Shown: piece by piece, positions 1-9,005 of the stretch
How the letters are laid out: each line of letters starts with the position of its first letter
Numbering within the stretch: the first letter of the stretch is position 1
Assembly (NCBI GenBank): GCA_021785915.1
Contig: JAJYEF010000004.1
Span: forward strand, 1 to 37,243
Reading direction: 5' to 3'
DNA: 37,243 nt
Source of the DNA: a bacterium
Lineage (GTDB): Bacteria; Patescibacteriota; Microgenomatia; Levybacterales; UBA12049
Position numbers and translations under genes: made by a program
Notes under the pieces: model-generated
What the model saw: the letters and a program-made list of their open reading frames with translations, nothing else
Databases searched by the model: none
Told to the model about the DNA's origin: nothing

Positions 1-516
1 TTACAGCTGCTGTAACGAAGAATTAAGTTTTGAAAATTTTAAAGCTTCATTTGAATTCAGTTTCTCCGCGGAATCATAACCTTTTACCTGGGACAAAGCT
101 CCGTCTATTACCCCAACAGCTTTTCTAGCCCTAATTTTGTCATCATCTGTAGATAGTCCATCTACAACAGAAGATACTTCCGAACGCACTCTTGATAATG
201 CGGCATAAACTTCTATTTGTCTTTCATCCTGTGTCTGTCCGGAACCGAAACGCCTCATTAAACCATCAAACCACGTTGGAGCAAGCTGGGTTCGAAGCAT
301 TCTGTCCTGAAGTCTTAAAGAAAATAATCTGCTGTACAATGAATCAGCTGAAAGTAAAGGATTGTTGCCTGAAAGTTTATTTCTTTTTACAAAATCCCGG
401 GAGTCATTCTCAGCAACTTTGAGCCTAAACGAGACACGCTCGTCGAATCTTCGCTTTTGTCTTTCGGAACTGAGATCATTCGTACTGATTATTCGTTCTG
501 TTTCGGATAATGCCAT
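1..516 (-). CDS. hypothetical protein (lineage-specific, soluble, charged)
   Basis: ORF 1..582; start moved to internal Met (MALSETERII...) because TTGACG-17bp-TATAAT promoter lies at 533-561 on the minus strand just upstream of it. Confidence 0.6.
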   Translation of the reverse strand: MALSETERIISTNDLSSERQKRRFDERVSFRLKVAENDSRDFVKRNKLSGNNPLLSADSLYSRLFSLRLQDRMLRTQLAPTWFDGLMRRFGSGQTQDERQIEVYAALSRVRSEVSSVVDGLSTDDDKIRARKAVGVIDGALSQVKGYDSAEKLNSNEALKFSKLNSSLQQL

Positions 517-532
517 ATAATATAATCTATAA

Positions 533-561
533 ATTATAGTAAAAAAAATTTTGTGCGTCAA
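533..561 (-). promoter_or_regulatory. putative sigma70-type promoter for the 1..516 gene
   Basis: Minus strand TTGACG (556-561), 17 bp spacer, TATAAT (533-538), 16 nt to ATG. Confidence 0.6.
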
Positions 562-660
562 GCATGGCTTGATTGACAACAATCAGGATATCCTATAAAA
601 TGCTTTTGGAAATTTTTTCTGCCTCGAAATTTTCGTTTCTGCCCGTAAGTTAAGTATTTT

Positions 661-2184
661 ATGAAACAGCCCCCGAAAAAAAGAATTAAAACGGTATTAC
701 ACGGCAAAGCACGTTTTGAAAAATTTAAAATTGAAACTTATTTAAGCGAAGTTAATGCGGCTTATAGGAAAATACACTTTAAAAAGAATTTAAGTAAGAC
801 AGCGGAATTTATCCAAAAAAAACCATTTACCAGTTTTTTCGCAGTCCTTGCGATATTTTTTCTTCTTATGCTTATCGGCAATATTTTTTTTGCACCCAAG
901 GTTCAACCGTTACAAAATGTCGAAGCTTTGAAACAGGTTCACATTTATAAATTAGGTTCAGCGCCGCAAGTCCAGTTTGAGGGCATAGTTAATAAATCTG
1001 GTGTAATACAGATAGTTGCCCAAACCTCGGGCATTGTACAAAACATAAACGTTTCCGAAGGAGAACATATCGGTGCCGGAACAAATATTTTATCCTTATC
1101 TACAAATTATTCCGGAGGAAATACTTTGACGCTTGCAAGACAAAGCGCGCAGGCACAATACGAGAACGCACAAAGCATATACCAGCAACAGGGAGATATT
1201 ATAGGAAAGCAAAAAGACCTGGCCAACAAAAATAACGACAACACAACGCTCCTGCGACAAATTGCCGCACAATCCGCAAGTGATACGCAAGCCCTTTACA
1301 ACTTAAACAAAACAATTACGGATTCTATTGAACAAAGTATCCAAAATCTGGAGGCATCAAACGTTAACGGATCAAATGATACGGCAATTTTGCAGGCAAA
1401 AGAACAAATTTCTCAGTTCCAATCTGCGATGGCACAAACAAACTCATCTTTGGCAAACCTCGAACTGCAAGCTTCTCCGGGTGAACCGCCGGCACAGATT
1501 GCACAGGACCAGCACGATATTGCGGTAGAACAGCTCGATATCCAAAGAAAAGCGCTTGACCTTAATTTAGACCTATCCAAACTCCAGTACGAAATGGCTG
1601 TAGTCAATGAACAAAACATGTTTCCCTCAAGTCCGTTTGCCGGAACTGTTGACAAAATCTTTGTTAAAACAGGACAGAACGTAAATTCGGGAACAATACT
1701 TGCAAGCATTTCGGGCGACAACCAGCATGTCGAGATAGACGTAAACGTTCCGGAGGGGATAGCTAAAAATATTTCAAATTTTGAGCCGAGCACGCTTACG
1801 ATCGGAAAGGAAAACATAAAAAGGATGCCCGACTTTATTTCCAAAGACGCTACAGACGGCAATTTATATACAGTTATCTTTCAACTGGGAAATTCCTTTG
1901 TTTCAAGCCTTACCAACGACTCGTATATCAATGTAAACATTCCAATCGGAACCGCTAATACAAGCAACGAAGCACCTTTTATACCGCTAGATGCAGTAGT
2001 ACAGACTCAGGAATCCTCGTTTGTTTATGTTGTCGGGAAAAATAATACCGCGCAGGTCAGGGACGTAGCTCTCGGACAAATTCAGGGACAGTATGTCGAA
2101 GTAACTTCGGGGCTTCCCGCACAAAGTGAAGTAATTCTCGACAGAAATGTTATAGAAGGAGACAGAATCCAGATAATTAGGTAA
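661..2184 (+). CDS. RND efflux periplasmic adaptor subunit (HlyD/MFP family)
   Basis: N-terminal TM, biotinyl-lipoyl-like halves (GIVQNINVSEGEHIGAGTNI; PFAGTVDKIFVKTGQNVNSGTIL) around a coiled coil; directly upstream of the RND transporter. Confidence 0.85.
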   Translation: MKQPPKKRIKTVLHGKARFEKFKIETYLSEVNAAYRKIHFKKNLSKTAEFIQKKPFTSFFAVLAIFFLLMLIGNIFFAPKVQPLQNVEALKQVHIYKLGSAPQVQFEGIVNKSGVIQIVAQTSGIVQNINVSEGEHIGAGTNILSLSTNYSGGNTLTLARQSAQAQYENAQSIYQQQGDIIGKQKDLANKNNDNTTLLRQIAAQSASDTQALYNLNKTITDSIEQSIQNLEASNVNGSNDTAILQAKEQISQFQSAMAQTNSSLANLELQASPGEPPAQIAQDQHDIAVEQLDIQRKALDLNLDLSKLQYEMAVVNEQNMFPSSPFAGTVDKIFVKTGQNVNSGTILASISGDNQHVEIDVNVPEGIAKNISNFEPSTLTIGKENIKRMPDFISKDATDGNLYTVIFQLGNSFVSSLTNDSYINVNIPIGTANTSNEAPFIPLDAVVQTQESSFVYVVGKNNTAQVRDVALGQIQGQYVEVTSGLPAQSEVILDRNVIEGDRIQIIR

Positions 2185-2190
2185 GCTCCT

Positions 2191-5100
2191 ATGAGACACG
2201 TTTCGACATACTTAAAAAAGCTAAAATTTAACCCTAAGCTGTCAAATAGTTATATAGCAAAATATTTTGGCAACTTAAGACTTATAATATTAATTGTTAC
2301 CGCAATACTTGTTTTCGGCATAACGAGCTTTGCAAATCTTCCGAGAAATTTATATCCGGACGTTAACATTCCTACTATTATAATCACTACCGTTTTGCCG
2401 GGAGCAAATCCGCAGGACGTAGAATCCCTGGTCACAATTCCTTTAGAAGATGCGGTAAACGGAATTTCCAACGTCAAAACCGTAACCTCAAGCTCGTCAG
2501 AGTCGGTATCCACAATAAGTGTTGAATTTAATACGGGAACAAATGTCGATAAAGCAAAAACGGATGTCCAGTCAGCAGTTGACGGGGTAACAACTCTTCC
2601 TGAAAATGCCCAAAAACCGGTTGTTATGAAAATAGATTTACAGAAAACCCCTATCTGGACTTTTGCACTGACGGGAACAGGCGACAAAGCAAGCTTGATA
2701 AGGTTTTCCCAAAACTTGGAGCAAAAATTAACCGACCTTCCGACAATCGACAGCGTTTCAACCCAGGGATTAAACGAGCAGGAAATCCAGATAATAATAG
2801 ATCCGAATGCGATAGCAACGTATAACTTAAATCCCCAACAATTGATATCCGTTGTTAAAAGCGCTTTGAACTCGTATCCTGCAGGAAATATAGACACAAA
2901 AAACTCTACATTTTCCTTAACTATTAACCCACAGATAACAAACGTTGAAGACATTAGAAAGTTAAAAGTAAACATCAATGGTCAGGTCGTACCGATGTCG
3001 GATATTGCAACGGTCGAGGAAAAATCAAAGCCGGGCCAATATCCTGCATATATTGCAAGCAAAAACGGTTCTGTTGAATCTGCGGTCACTTTTAACGTAT
3101 TTAGGGTGACAACCGTTAACATAGATCAGGCAGATAAAGACGCAGAGAAGTTGGTAAAGCAAAGTTTGTCCGGTCAAAACGGAAAAATAAAACTTGATTC
3201 AATCGTTAACTACGCGCAAATGATAACCGACCAGTTCAACGAGCTCGAAACCGATCTAATCGAAACAATTATCCTTGTTGCAATAGTTTTATTTCTTTTC
3301 TTGGGTGCCAGACAGGCTTTTGTTGCGCTTTTAGCAACACCTCTTACTTTTCTAATCTCCTTTATAGTAATGGGAGTTTCCGGAATCACTTTAAACTTTA
3401 TTTCTGTTTTTGCGCTTCTTTTATCTTTGGGTCTTCTGGTCGACGATACCATCGTCGTTGTTTCGGCAATAACCGCATACTTCAGAAGCGGAAGATTTAC
3501 CCCTCAACAAACGGGCATTCTTGTATTTAGAGATTTTATTATCGCCATACTTACAACCACAACCACTACGATTTGGGCGTTTTTGCCGATTTTAATTTCA
3601 ACTGGCATAATTGGGGAGTTTATAAAACCACTTCCAATAGTCGTTTCGGCAACTCTGGGAGGATCCTTTCTGGTCGCGATGTTTATAACCATGCCCATTA
3701 TAGTTTTTCTTCTAAAACCAAAATTTCCGAAACGTGTGGCAGCTTTTGTAAGAATATCCGTTCTTATTATTTTTATTGTTTTTCTTTTTGTATTACTTCC
3801 GAAAAACGGGCTTATTATTTTACAGGTTGCGGCTTTTCTTGCCCTTATATTTGTCAGTTACAGAATACGAAACGAGATAGCCGATAGGTTACATAAACAT
3901 TTTAAATTTAAGCTTTCAAAAAATCACAAAAAACAAATAGGTGAGTGGCTCGAGTACGGCGTAGTAAGCTTTCAGAGAGTCGAATATACCTATAAAAATT
4001 TTATATTCAATATTCTTAGCTCTCAATCAGCAAGAAAAAAAATAATAATAATGGTAGTAATTTTTTCCGTTTTTTCTTACCTTCTGGTTCCATTTGGATT
4101 TGTAAGAAGCGAGTTCTTCCCGAAATCAAATGACGATACGCTATCGGTTTCGGTAGAACTTCCTTCCGGAACCAATCTTGAGGCTTCAAAAATACAAGCT
4201 TTGCAGATACTAAATAAGCTCAAAAATACGCCGGATACAAATTATGTTCTTTTAAATATGGGAAGCGGCTACAACCCCTTTGGCGGCGGGAGTTCGAGCG
4301 ATAACCTGTTTAATTACACTCTTGTATTTAAACCCAGTGCAAAGCGGAATTTAACGTCATCGGATATAGCGGATATAATCAGGAATGAGTTTGCAGGCTA
4401 TAATACCGGAGTTTTGTCGGTTAATGAATCAACCGGCGGACCACCAACAGGAGCTGATATCCAGATTAAACTTTTCGGACCGGACCTTTCGGTTCTGGAT
4501 CAGTACGCGAATAAGGTTGAAGCATATTTAAAAACCCAGCCGGGAGTAACTAATATCGATAAGTCGGTAAAGCAGGGGACAAGCAAGATAGTTTTTGTCC
4601 CAAATGAGCAGGAAATGGCCCAGTACGGCCTTACACAGGATGTTACAGGCTTCTGGCTTAGACTTTACGCAACCGGAACAAAAATAGATACTATTAAGCT
4701 TGATCCAAGCCTCAATCTTTCCGAAGACATAACGCTTAGAATGGATTCAGGTACTGCTAACACAAATGATTTATCAAGCATTAACATTCCGACGTCTCAG
4801 GGGCTTGTGCCTTTGGCATCTCTTGGTAAACTTGAACTCCAGCCAAACCCGACACTAATAACACGCGAAAGTGGAAAAAGGACAATTTCGGTAACAGCAA
4901 GCGTAAAGAAGGGATACACTATTCCCGGCGTTAATTCAAAACTTGAAGCCTATGCCAACGGGCCCCTTGACCTTCCAAGCGGTTACACCTGGGCAACCGG
5001 CGGCGCCAACCAAGAAAACCAGAATTCCGTAAATTCTATTTACGAAGCAATGCTTATCTCCATGATTTTAATAATCGTTACAATGGTTTTACAGTTTAAT

Positions 5101-5517
5101 TCCTTCAGGCGCGCTCTTATTGTTATTACGGTAGTTCCTCTAGCAGTTTCGGGAGTTTTTGTAATATTTGCAATAACTCAAACTACTTTAAGTTTTCCTG
5201 CTCTCATTGGAGTTTTGGCACTTTTTGGAATCGTTGTTAAAAATTCAATACTTGTAATGGATAAAATTCTCGCAAATCTAAGAACGGGTATGGAATTTAC
5301 CGAATCAATCGCGGACGCAGCCGCTTCAAGGCTTGAACCGATTGCGCTAACGTCAATTACGGCAATTGTAGGATTAATACCCATAACCTTGTCTAACGCT
5401 CTTTGGCGAGGCCTAGGCGGTGCTATAATCGCAGGACTAACATTCTCTGGGACTATAATGCTTTTCTTTATTCCCGTTGTCTATTATTACATATATAACC
5501 CCGCAAACAAAAAGTAG
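2191..5517 (+). CDS. efflux RND transporter permease (AcrB/HAE-type)
   Basis: 1108 aa; FANLPRNLYPDVNIPTI..PGANPQDVE, TM4 LGLLVDDTIVVVSAI, TM10 GIVVKNSILVMDKI motifs. Confidence 0.93.
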   Translation: MRHVSTYLKKLKFNPKLSNSYIAKYFGNLRLIILIVTAILVFGITSFANLPRNLYPDVNIPTIIITTVLPGANPQDVESLVTIPLEDAVNGISNVKTVTSSSSESVSTISVEFNTGTNVDKAKTDVQSAVDGVTTLPENAQKPVVMKIDLQKTPIWTFALTGTGDKASLIRFSQNLEQKLTDLPTIDSVSTQGLNEQEIQIIIDPNAIATYNLNPQQLISVVKSALNSYPAGNIDTKNSTFSLTINPQITNVEDIRKLKVNINGQVVPMSDIATVEEKSKPGQYPAYIASKNGSVESAVTFNVFRVTTVNIDQADKDAEKLVKQSLSGQNGKIKLDSIVNYAQMITDQFNELETDLIETIILVAIVLFLFLGARQAFVALLATPLTFLISFIVMGVSGITLNFISVFALLLSLGLLVDDTIVVVSAITAYFRSGRFTPQQTGILVFRDFIIAILTTTTTTIWAFLPILISTGIIGEFIKPLPIVVSATLGGSFLVAMFITMPIIVFLLKPKFPKRVAAFVRISVLIIFIVFLFVLLPKNGLIILQVAAFLALIFVSYRIRNEIADRLHKHFKFKLSKNHKKQIGEWLEYGVVSFQRVEYTYKNFIFNILSSQSARKKIIIMVVIFSVFSYLLVPFGFVRSEFFPKSNDDTLSVSVELPSGTNLEASKIQALQILNKLKNTPDTNYVLLNMGSGYNPFGGGSSSDNLFNYTLVFKPSAKRNLTSSDIADIIRNEFAGYNTGVLSVNESTGGPPTGADIQIKLFGPDLSVLDQYANKVEAYLKTQPGVTNIDKSVKQGTSKIVFVPNEQEMAQYGLTQDVTGFWLRLYATGTKIDTIKLDPSLNLSEDITLRMDSGTANTNDLSSINIPTSQGLVPLASLGKLELQPNPTLITRESGKRTISVTASVKKGYTIPGVNSKLEAYANGPLDLPSGYTWATGGANQENQNSVNSIYEAMLISMILIIVTMVLQFNSFRRALIVITVVPLAVSGVFVIFAITQTTLSFPALIGVLALFGIVVKNSILVMDKILANLRTGMEFTESIADAAASRLEPIALTSITAIVGLIPITLSNALWRGLGGAIIAGLTFSGTIMLFFIPVVYYYIYNPANKK

Positions 5518-5534
5518 TGGATTGATCTTATATA

Positions 5535-5567
5535 AGGCTAAATAATAAAAATTATAAAATTTAGCCT
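5535..5567. terminator. putative hairpin terminator after RND operon
   Basis: AGGCTAAAT (5535-5543) / ATTTAGCCT (5559-5567), 9-bp perfect stem, 15-nt AT-rich loop, 18 nt after the stop codon. Confidence 0.4.
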
Positions 5568-6267
5568 CATTTAGCTTCAAAAAATTCTGAATTATAAACC
5601 TATAGTAGGGGAGGGCAAAAATTTCCACCAAAGTTGACAAAAATAGAGAACAATTAACGAAAGCAGCACAACTGTAAACAAAACAAATAAAAATACCAAA
5701 AAAACAGTAACAAGAAAACCACTTCTCCGGCAAATCGAGGCTGGCTGACGTCGTAAAAGTTATATTGTGCGACGTAATACAATTTGCTTTCCTACCGCTT
5801 TTATGTCCCAAAAAATTTAACTGAAGACTTATATAAGAGTGAGGCAGGACTTCTATAAGTAATCTGGTGTCAGCACCACTTCCTTTTGTTACTTTTTATA
5901 AATTTTAATGAAGTTAGTAAAAGTCTAACTATATTCCAAAACCCTCTATCACCCGAAAGTCCGGAGTGCTTTTAGTTTAGCTCGTTAAATCAATCTAATC
6001 GCACAATTTTAGCCTCGAAAACATCTAAATCATAATGTAATATTTATCACATAACCTATATGCAGGAGAAGCATATTATATGGCATTCGAGTTTTTTTCG
6101 TATGATTCCCTCTGAGAGAATGTTAATACGACTTTACAATCCTATATATACGTTCTTTGTAGGAGAGGCCAGGATAAAGACCTGTGAAAACTAATGCCAA
6201 AATACCGTGAAAACGCACGGACGGATTATATTCAGCCGTAAAAAAGTCCTATAATTTTAAATCCTAT

Positions 6268-6312
6268 AACTATATCAAACTATATCAGCTTTATCCGTAT
6301 CAAACTATATCA
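6268..6312 (+). repeat. AACTATATCA iterons (3 copies)
   Basis: Exact copies at 6268-6277, 6278-6287 and 6303-6312; embedded in a 15-nt exact direct repeat TATCAAACTATATCA (6273-6287, 6298-6312). Confidence 0.8.
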
Positions 6313-6485
6313 TCTTACTTTCCTGCTGCACCACTCTCCTCTTCCCTGCCTTGACCTATATCGCAAAAAATTTGAGGCTAAAGTTTTATAATTTGAGGCT
6401 AAATTACGCAGATAATTTACTTTTAATTTAACTGTTAGAATGTTTGCAAAGAGGATTTGCGCCTTCAACCCTATACCCTGCTTTT

Positions 6486-7325
6486 TTATATCCAGTTGGT
6501 AAATACAATAAGAAAAAGAAAAGAAATTGCGGTTACCCAGAAATACTCTAGAATCACGCTTCTAAATAACCTCTTTTCAAACCATGCCTGAGTAAGTCCT
6601 GTTAAAACATAAAATATGGCAGTCAGAAAAAGTCCTGAAACGGTCGGCGAACTTGGACCAAGCCATAAAAACAGCGCTATTTCCGCAAGACTTACGCTTA
6701 GTGACAGCACCCAGAAAATTTGCGTGAATGGGCTTTTTTCCAACGTATAAACCCATATTGCCTGCATAACGAAAAGAAAAGTATAGGCAAAAACCAGAGC
6801 CAAGGTTATAAAAACATTTATGTGAAAAGAAAATACAACATTTGAAATAAAAAAATATGATACAAGCGTCAGCACCAACGAGACGGTTCTGGCGCCGGAT
6901 AAAAGCTGGATAGTTCTAATGGAAGAAACCGTAAATATGTTTTGGCTTAGGAAAAGTGAATAGAGTCCCAAGGCGTAAAAAGCGGTCATGCCGATCCTTG
7001 TCAGAAACCTAGCGGGAACCAAAAGATAAAAAAGCCCTACGCCCAAGCTGTACATAAAGGGAAGAATAAAAGTCTGGGGAGTAAAATTTCCTCTTAAGTC
7101 TTGCCTTAACGAAAGATACAATAAAATTACGGTTAGCACCGACAAACCCATTACGATGTAAATTCCCGATTTGCCTAAGACTAACTCCGCGATGAAAAGC
7201 CCAAGTGACAAAAAAATTACCGAAAAAATAAACCTCTGTCTTTTATTTATGAGGTATTTTTCTACAAAACCGCTCGTCTTTTTTTTTGAAACTTTAAGTG
7301 CGTTTGGTTTTCTAAAAATAGCCAT
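6486..7325 (-). CDS. conserved polytopic membrane protein (resembles DUF5656-type proteins of CPR bacteria)
   Basis: 279 aa with many hydrophobic helices; co-oriented with yebC, 1 nt gap. Family name recalled, not searched. Confidence 0.7.
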   Translation of the reverse strand: MAIFRKPNALKVSKKKTSGFVEKYLINKRQRFIFSVIFLSLGLFIAELVLGKSGIYIVMGLSVLTVILLYLSLRQDLRGNFTPQTFILPFMYSLGVGLFYLLVPARFLTRIGMTAFYALGLYSLFLSQNIFTVSSIRTIQLLSGARTVSLVLTLVSYFFISNVVFSFHINVFITLALVFAYTFLFVMQAIWVYTLEKSPFTQIFWVLSLSVSLAEIALFLWLGPSSPTVSGLFLTAIFYVLTGLTQAWFEKRLFRSVILEYFWVTAISFLFLIVFTNWI

Positions 7326-7326
7326 T

Positions 7327-8046
7327 TTACTGAAGATTTGTATAAACTTTCTGTACGTCGTCCAGTTCTTCCAAACTGTTAACGAAATTTTCTACTTTAT
7401 CAAACCCTGTCTCATCTGCTGAAACTGTTACAACCGGCTCCCTTATTAAATCCGCTTCCGCAATTTCAATGTTTTGTGAAGACAAGGAATCTCTGATTTT
7501 TGCAAGATCTGACATGGAAGTATAAATGAAAACCTCTTCTCCTACATCCTCTATATCCTCCGCCCCCTCTACCAAAGCAATTGAAAAAATATCGTCGAAA
7601 GACTTGTCATTTTTTTTGACTATTATTCTTCCTATATGTTTAAATTGATAGGAAACGGAACCGGGTTGTCCGAAAGAAGCTCCCGCCTTGTTAAAAATGC
7701 TTTTTACTTCGGACGTGGTCCTCATTGGATTATCTGTGGCCGCCTCTACGATTACCGAAACTCCTCCGGGAGCAAACCCTTCATACAAAACCTCCTGCAA
7801 TTCCCCTGCTTCTTTACCCGATGCTCTTTTGACTGCCCTTTCTATATTTTCTTTGGGCATATTCGAAGCCCTTGCTGCATCTATGGCAAGTCTTAACCGA
7901 AAGTTGGACGCGGGGTCGGCAACTCCCCCACCCTGTTTAACTGCAATTGTTATCGCATTTGCAAGCTTTGTAAACGTTTTTCCCCTCTTCTGATCGTTTA
8001 CTCCCTTTTGTCTTTTAATTTGTGCCCATTTTGAATGTCCCGACAT
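7327..8046 (-). CDS. yebC: YebC/PmpR family protein
   Basis: MSGHSKWAQIKRQKGVNDQKRGKTFTKLANAITIAVKQGGG...; MPKENIERAVKRASG...EVLYEGFAPGGVSVIVEAATDNPMRT. Confidence 0.97.
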   Translation of the reverse strand: MSGHSKWAQIKRQKGVNDQKRGKTFTKLANAITIAVKQGGGVADPASNFRLRLAIDAARASNMPKENIERAVKRASGKEAGELQEVLYEGFAPGGVSVIVEAATDNPMRTTSEVKSIFNKAGASFGQPGSVSYQFKHIGRIIVKKNDKSFDDIFSIALVEGAEDIEDVGEEVFIYTSMSDLAKIRDSLSSQNIEIAEADLIREPVVTVSADETGFDKVENFVNSLEELDDVQKVYTNLQ

Positions 8047-8111
8047 ATCGCATCAAAAAATAAATTACACGAAATTTACTTATACAGACGTTTTATTATA
8101 CCTTTTCTGTA

Positions 8112-8140
8112 TTGACTTTTGCAATAAATTTTTGTAGAAT
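8112..8140 (+). promoter_or_regulatory. putative promoter of TPR gene
   Basis: TTGACT (8112-8117), 17 bp, TAGAAT (8135-8140), 21 nt to ATG, no clear SD. Confidence 0.55.
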
Positions 8141-8161
8141 TTTTCGATACCTCACCTCAAG

Positions 8162-8866
8162 ATGACATTAAAAAATCAGGCTATACAAACAGCACTAGAC
8201 GGAAATTGGCAAGAAGCAATACTTCTTAACAAATCTCTTGTAGAAGAAGATCCGCAAGACATAGACGCATTGAACAGACTAGCACTCGCTTATACAATAG
8301 TGGGAAAAATAAAGGAAGCAAAATCCACTTACCAAAAAGTGGTAAGCATTGACCCTTTAAATCCGATTGCTTTAAGGAATCTTAAGAGGATTAAAGAAAA
8401 CAGTTTCCAGTCCCTAGGATTGAACAACTCAAAACTGATCAATAACAAGTTTTTAGAGGAACCGGGAAAGACTAAAGTGGTAGATCTGGTTAATGTAGCT
8501 CAAGCAAAAGTCATAGAAAACTTATCGAGCGGACAATCTTTAACTCTTTCTGTAAAACGACTTAAGATCTTTGTGTCCGAGCAAAATCAATATATAGGAG
8601 TGTTACCTGACGATATAGCAAGAAGATTAATTAAATTTATTCGGGGGGGTTGTACTTATGAAGCGTATGTAAAATCAGCTAACGCACACAAGGTTACCGT
8701 ATTTATCAAGGAGACAAAAAAAGCGTCGAGGTTTAAAGACCAGCTTTCTTTTACAACTCTTTCCGAATCCCACCTTGAGTTTGATAAAGGAAAAATGCGC
8801 AGCAGAATGGAAGACAACGATAATAAAAACGGGGACTCTGAAAGTTACCTCCCTGATGAGGAATGA
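8162..8866 (+). CDS. tetratricopeptide repeat protein
   Basis: N-terminal TPR units (ALDGNWQEAILLNKSLVEEDPQDIDALNRLALAYTIVGKIKEAKSTYQKVVSIDPLNPIALRNL). Confidence 0.8.
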   Translation: MTLKNQAIQTALDGNWQEAILLNKSLVEEDPQDIDALNRLALAYTIVGKIKEAKSTYQKVVSIDPLNPIALRNLKRIKENSFQSLGLNNSKLINNKFLEEPGKTKVVDLVNVAQAKVIENLSSGQSLTLSVKRLKIFVSEQNQYIGVLPDDIARRLIKFIRGGCTYEAYVKSANAHKVTVFIKETKKASRFKDQLSFTTLSESHLEFDKGKMRSRMEDNDNKNGDSESYLPDEE

Positions 8867-8997
8867 AAAATAATTTTGTCCTTGTCTATACTTTTTTTAA
8901 CGTTCTTAATTGACGGTTTTTCACCTAATTTTGCCGCAGATCTCAACGCGAGTATAAAAGAAAGTATAAATAGCAAAACAGTTATTGTTACAAACAT
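8845..8997 (-). CDS. small single-TM protein, 50 aa (not in supplied ORF track)
   Basis: Hand translation: MFVTITVLLFILSFILALRSAAKLGEKPSIKNVKKSIDKDKIIFHSSSGR*; 8 nt after the LytR_C gene, same strand. Confidence 0.6.
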   Translation of the reverse strand: MFVTITVLLFILSFILALRSAAKLGEKPSIKNVKKSIDKDKIIFHSSSGR

Positions 8998-9005
8998 ACT
9001 TAGTT

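Larger units (their letters stand above)
5518..6485. other. long non-coding convergent intergenic region, hairpin- and repeat-rich; candidate structured ncRNA or degenerate mobile element
   Basis: No credible ORF; multiple perfect short stems (5748-5775, 5827-5860, 5865-5878, 5912-5930, 6058-6076, 6205-6220), flanking inverted repeats, internal iterons. Confidence 0.4.

Noticed and set aside
1413-1862. Antisense 149-aa ORF inside the HlyD gene
   Set aside because: Fully antisense to a confident CDS, no domain signal.
5437-5811. Minus-strand 124-aa ORF in the non-coding gap
   Set aside because: Overlaps the end of the RND gene, low-complexity Phe/Tyr/Cys-rich AT composition, and no recognisable domain; consistent with a chance ORF.
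5951-5965. CCCGAAAGTCCGGAG resembling the RNase P RNA conserved GAGGAAAGTCC block
   Set aside because: No other conserved RNase P blocks (e.g. an ACAGAA...GGCTTA-like P4 partner) found nearby on that strand.
6241-6320. Possible CRISPR-like repeats
   Set aside because: Repeats are only 10-15 nt, irregularly spaced, and no cas genes are in the window.
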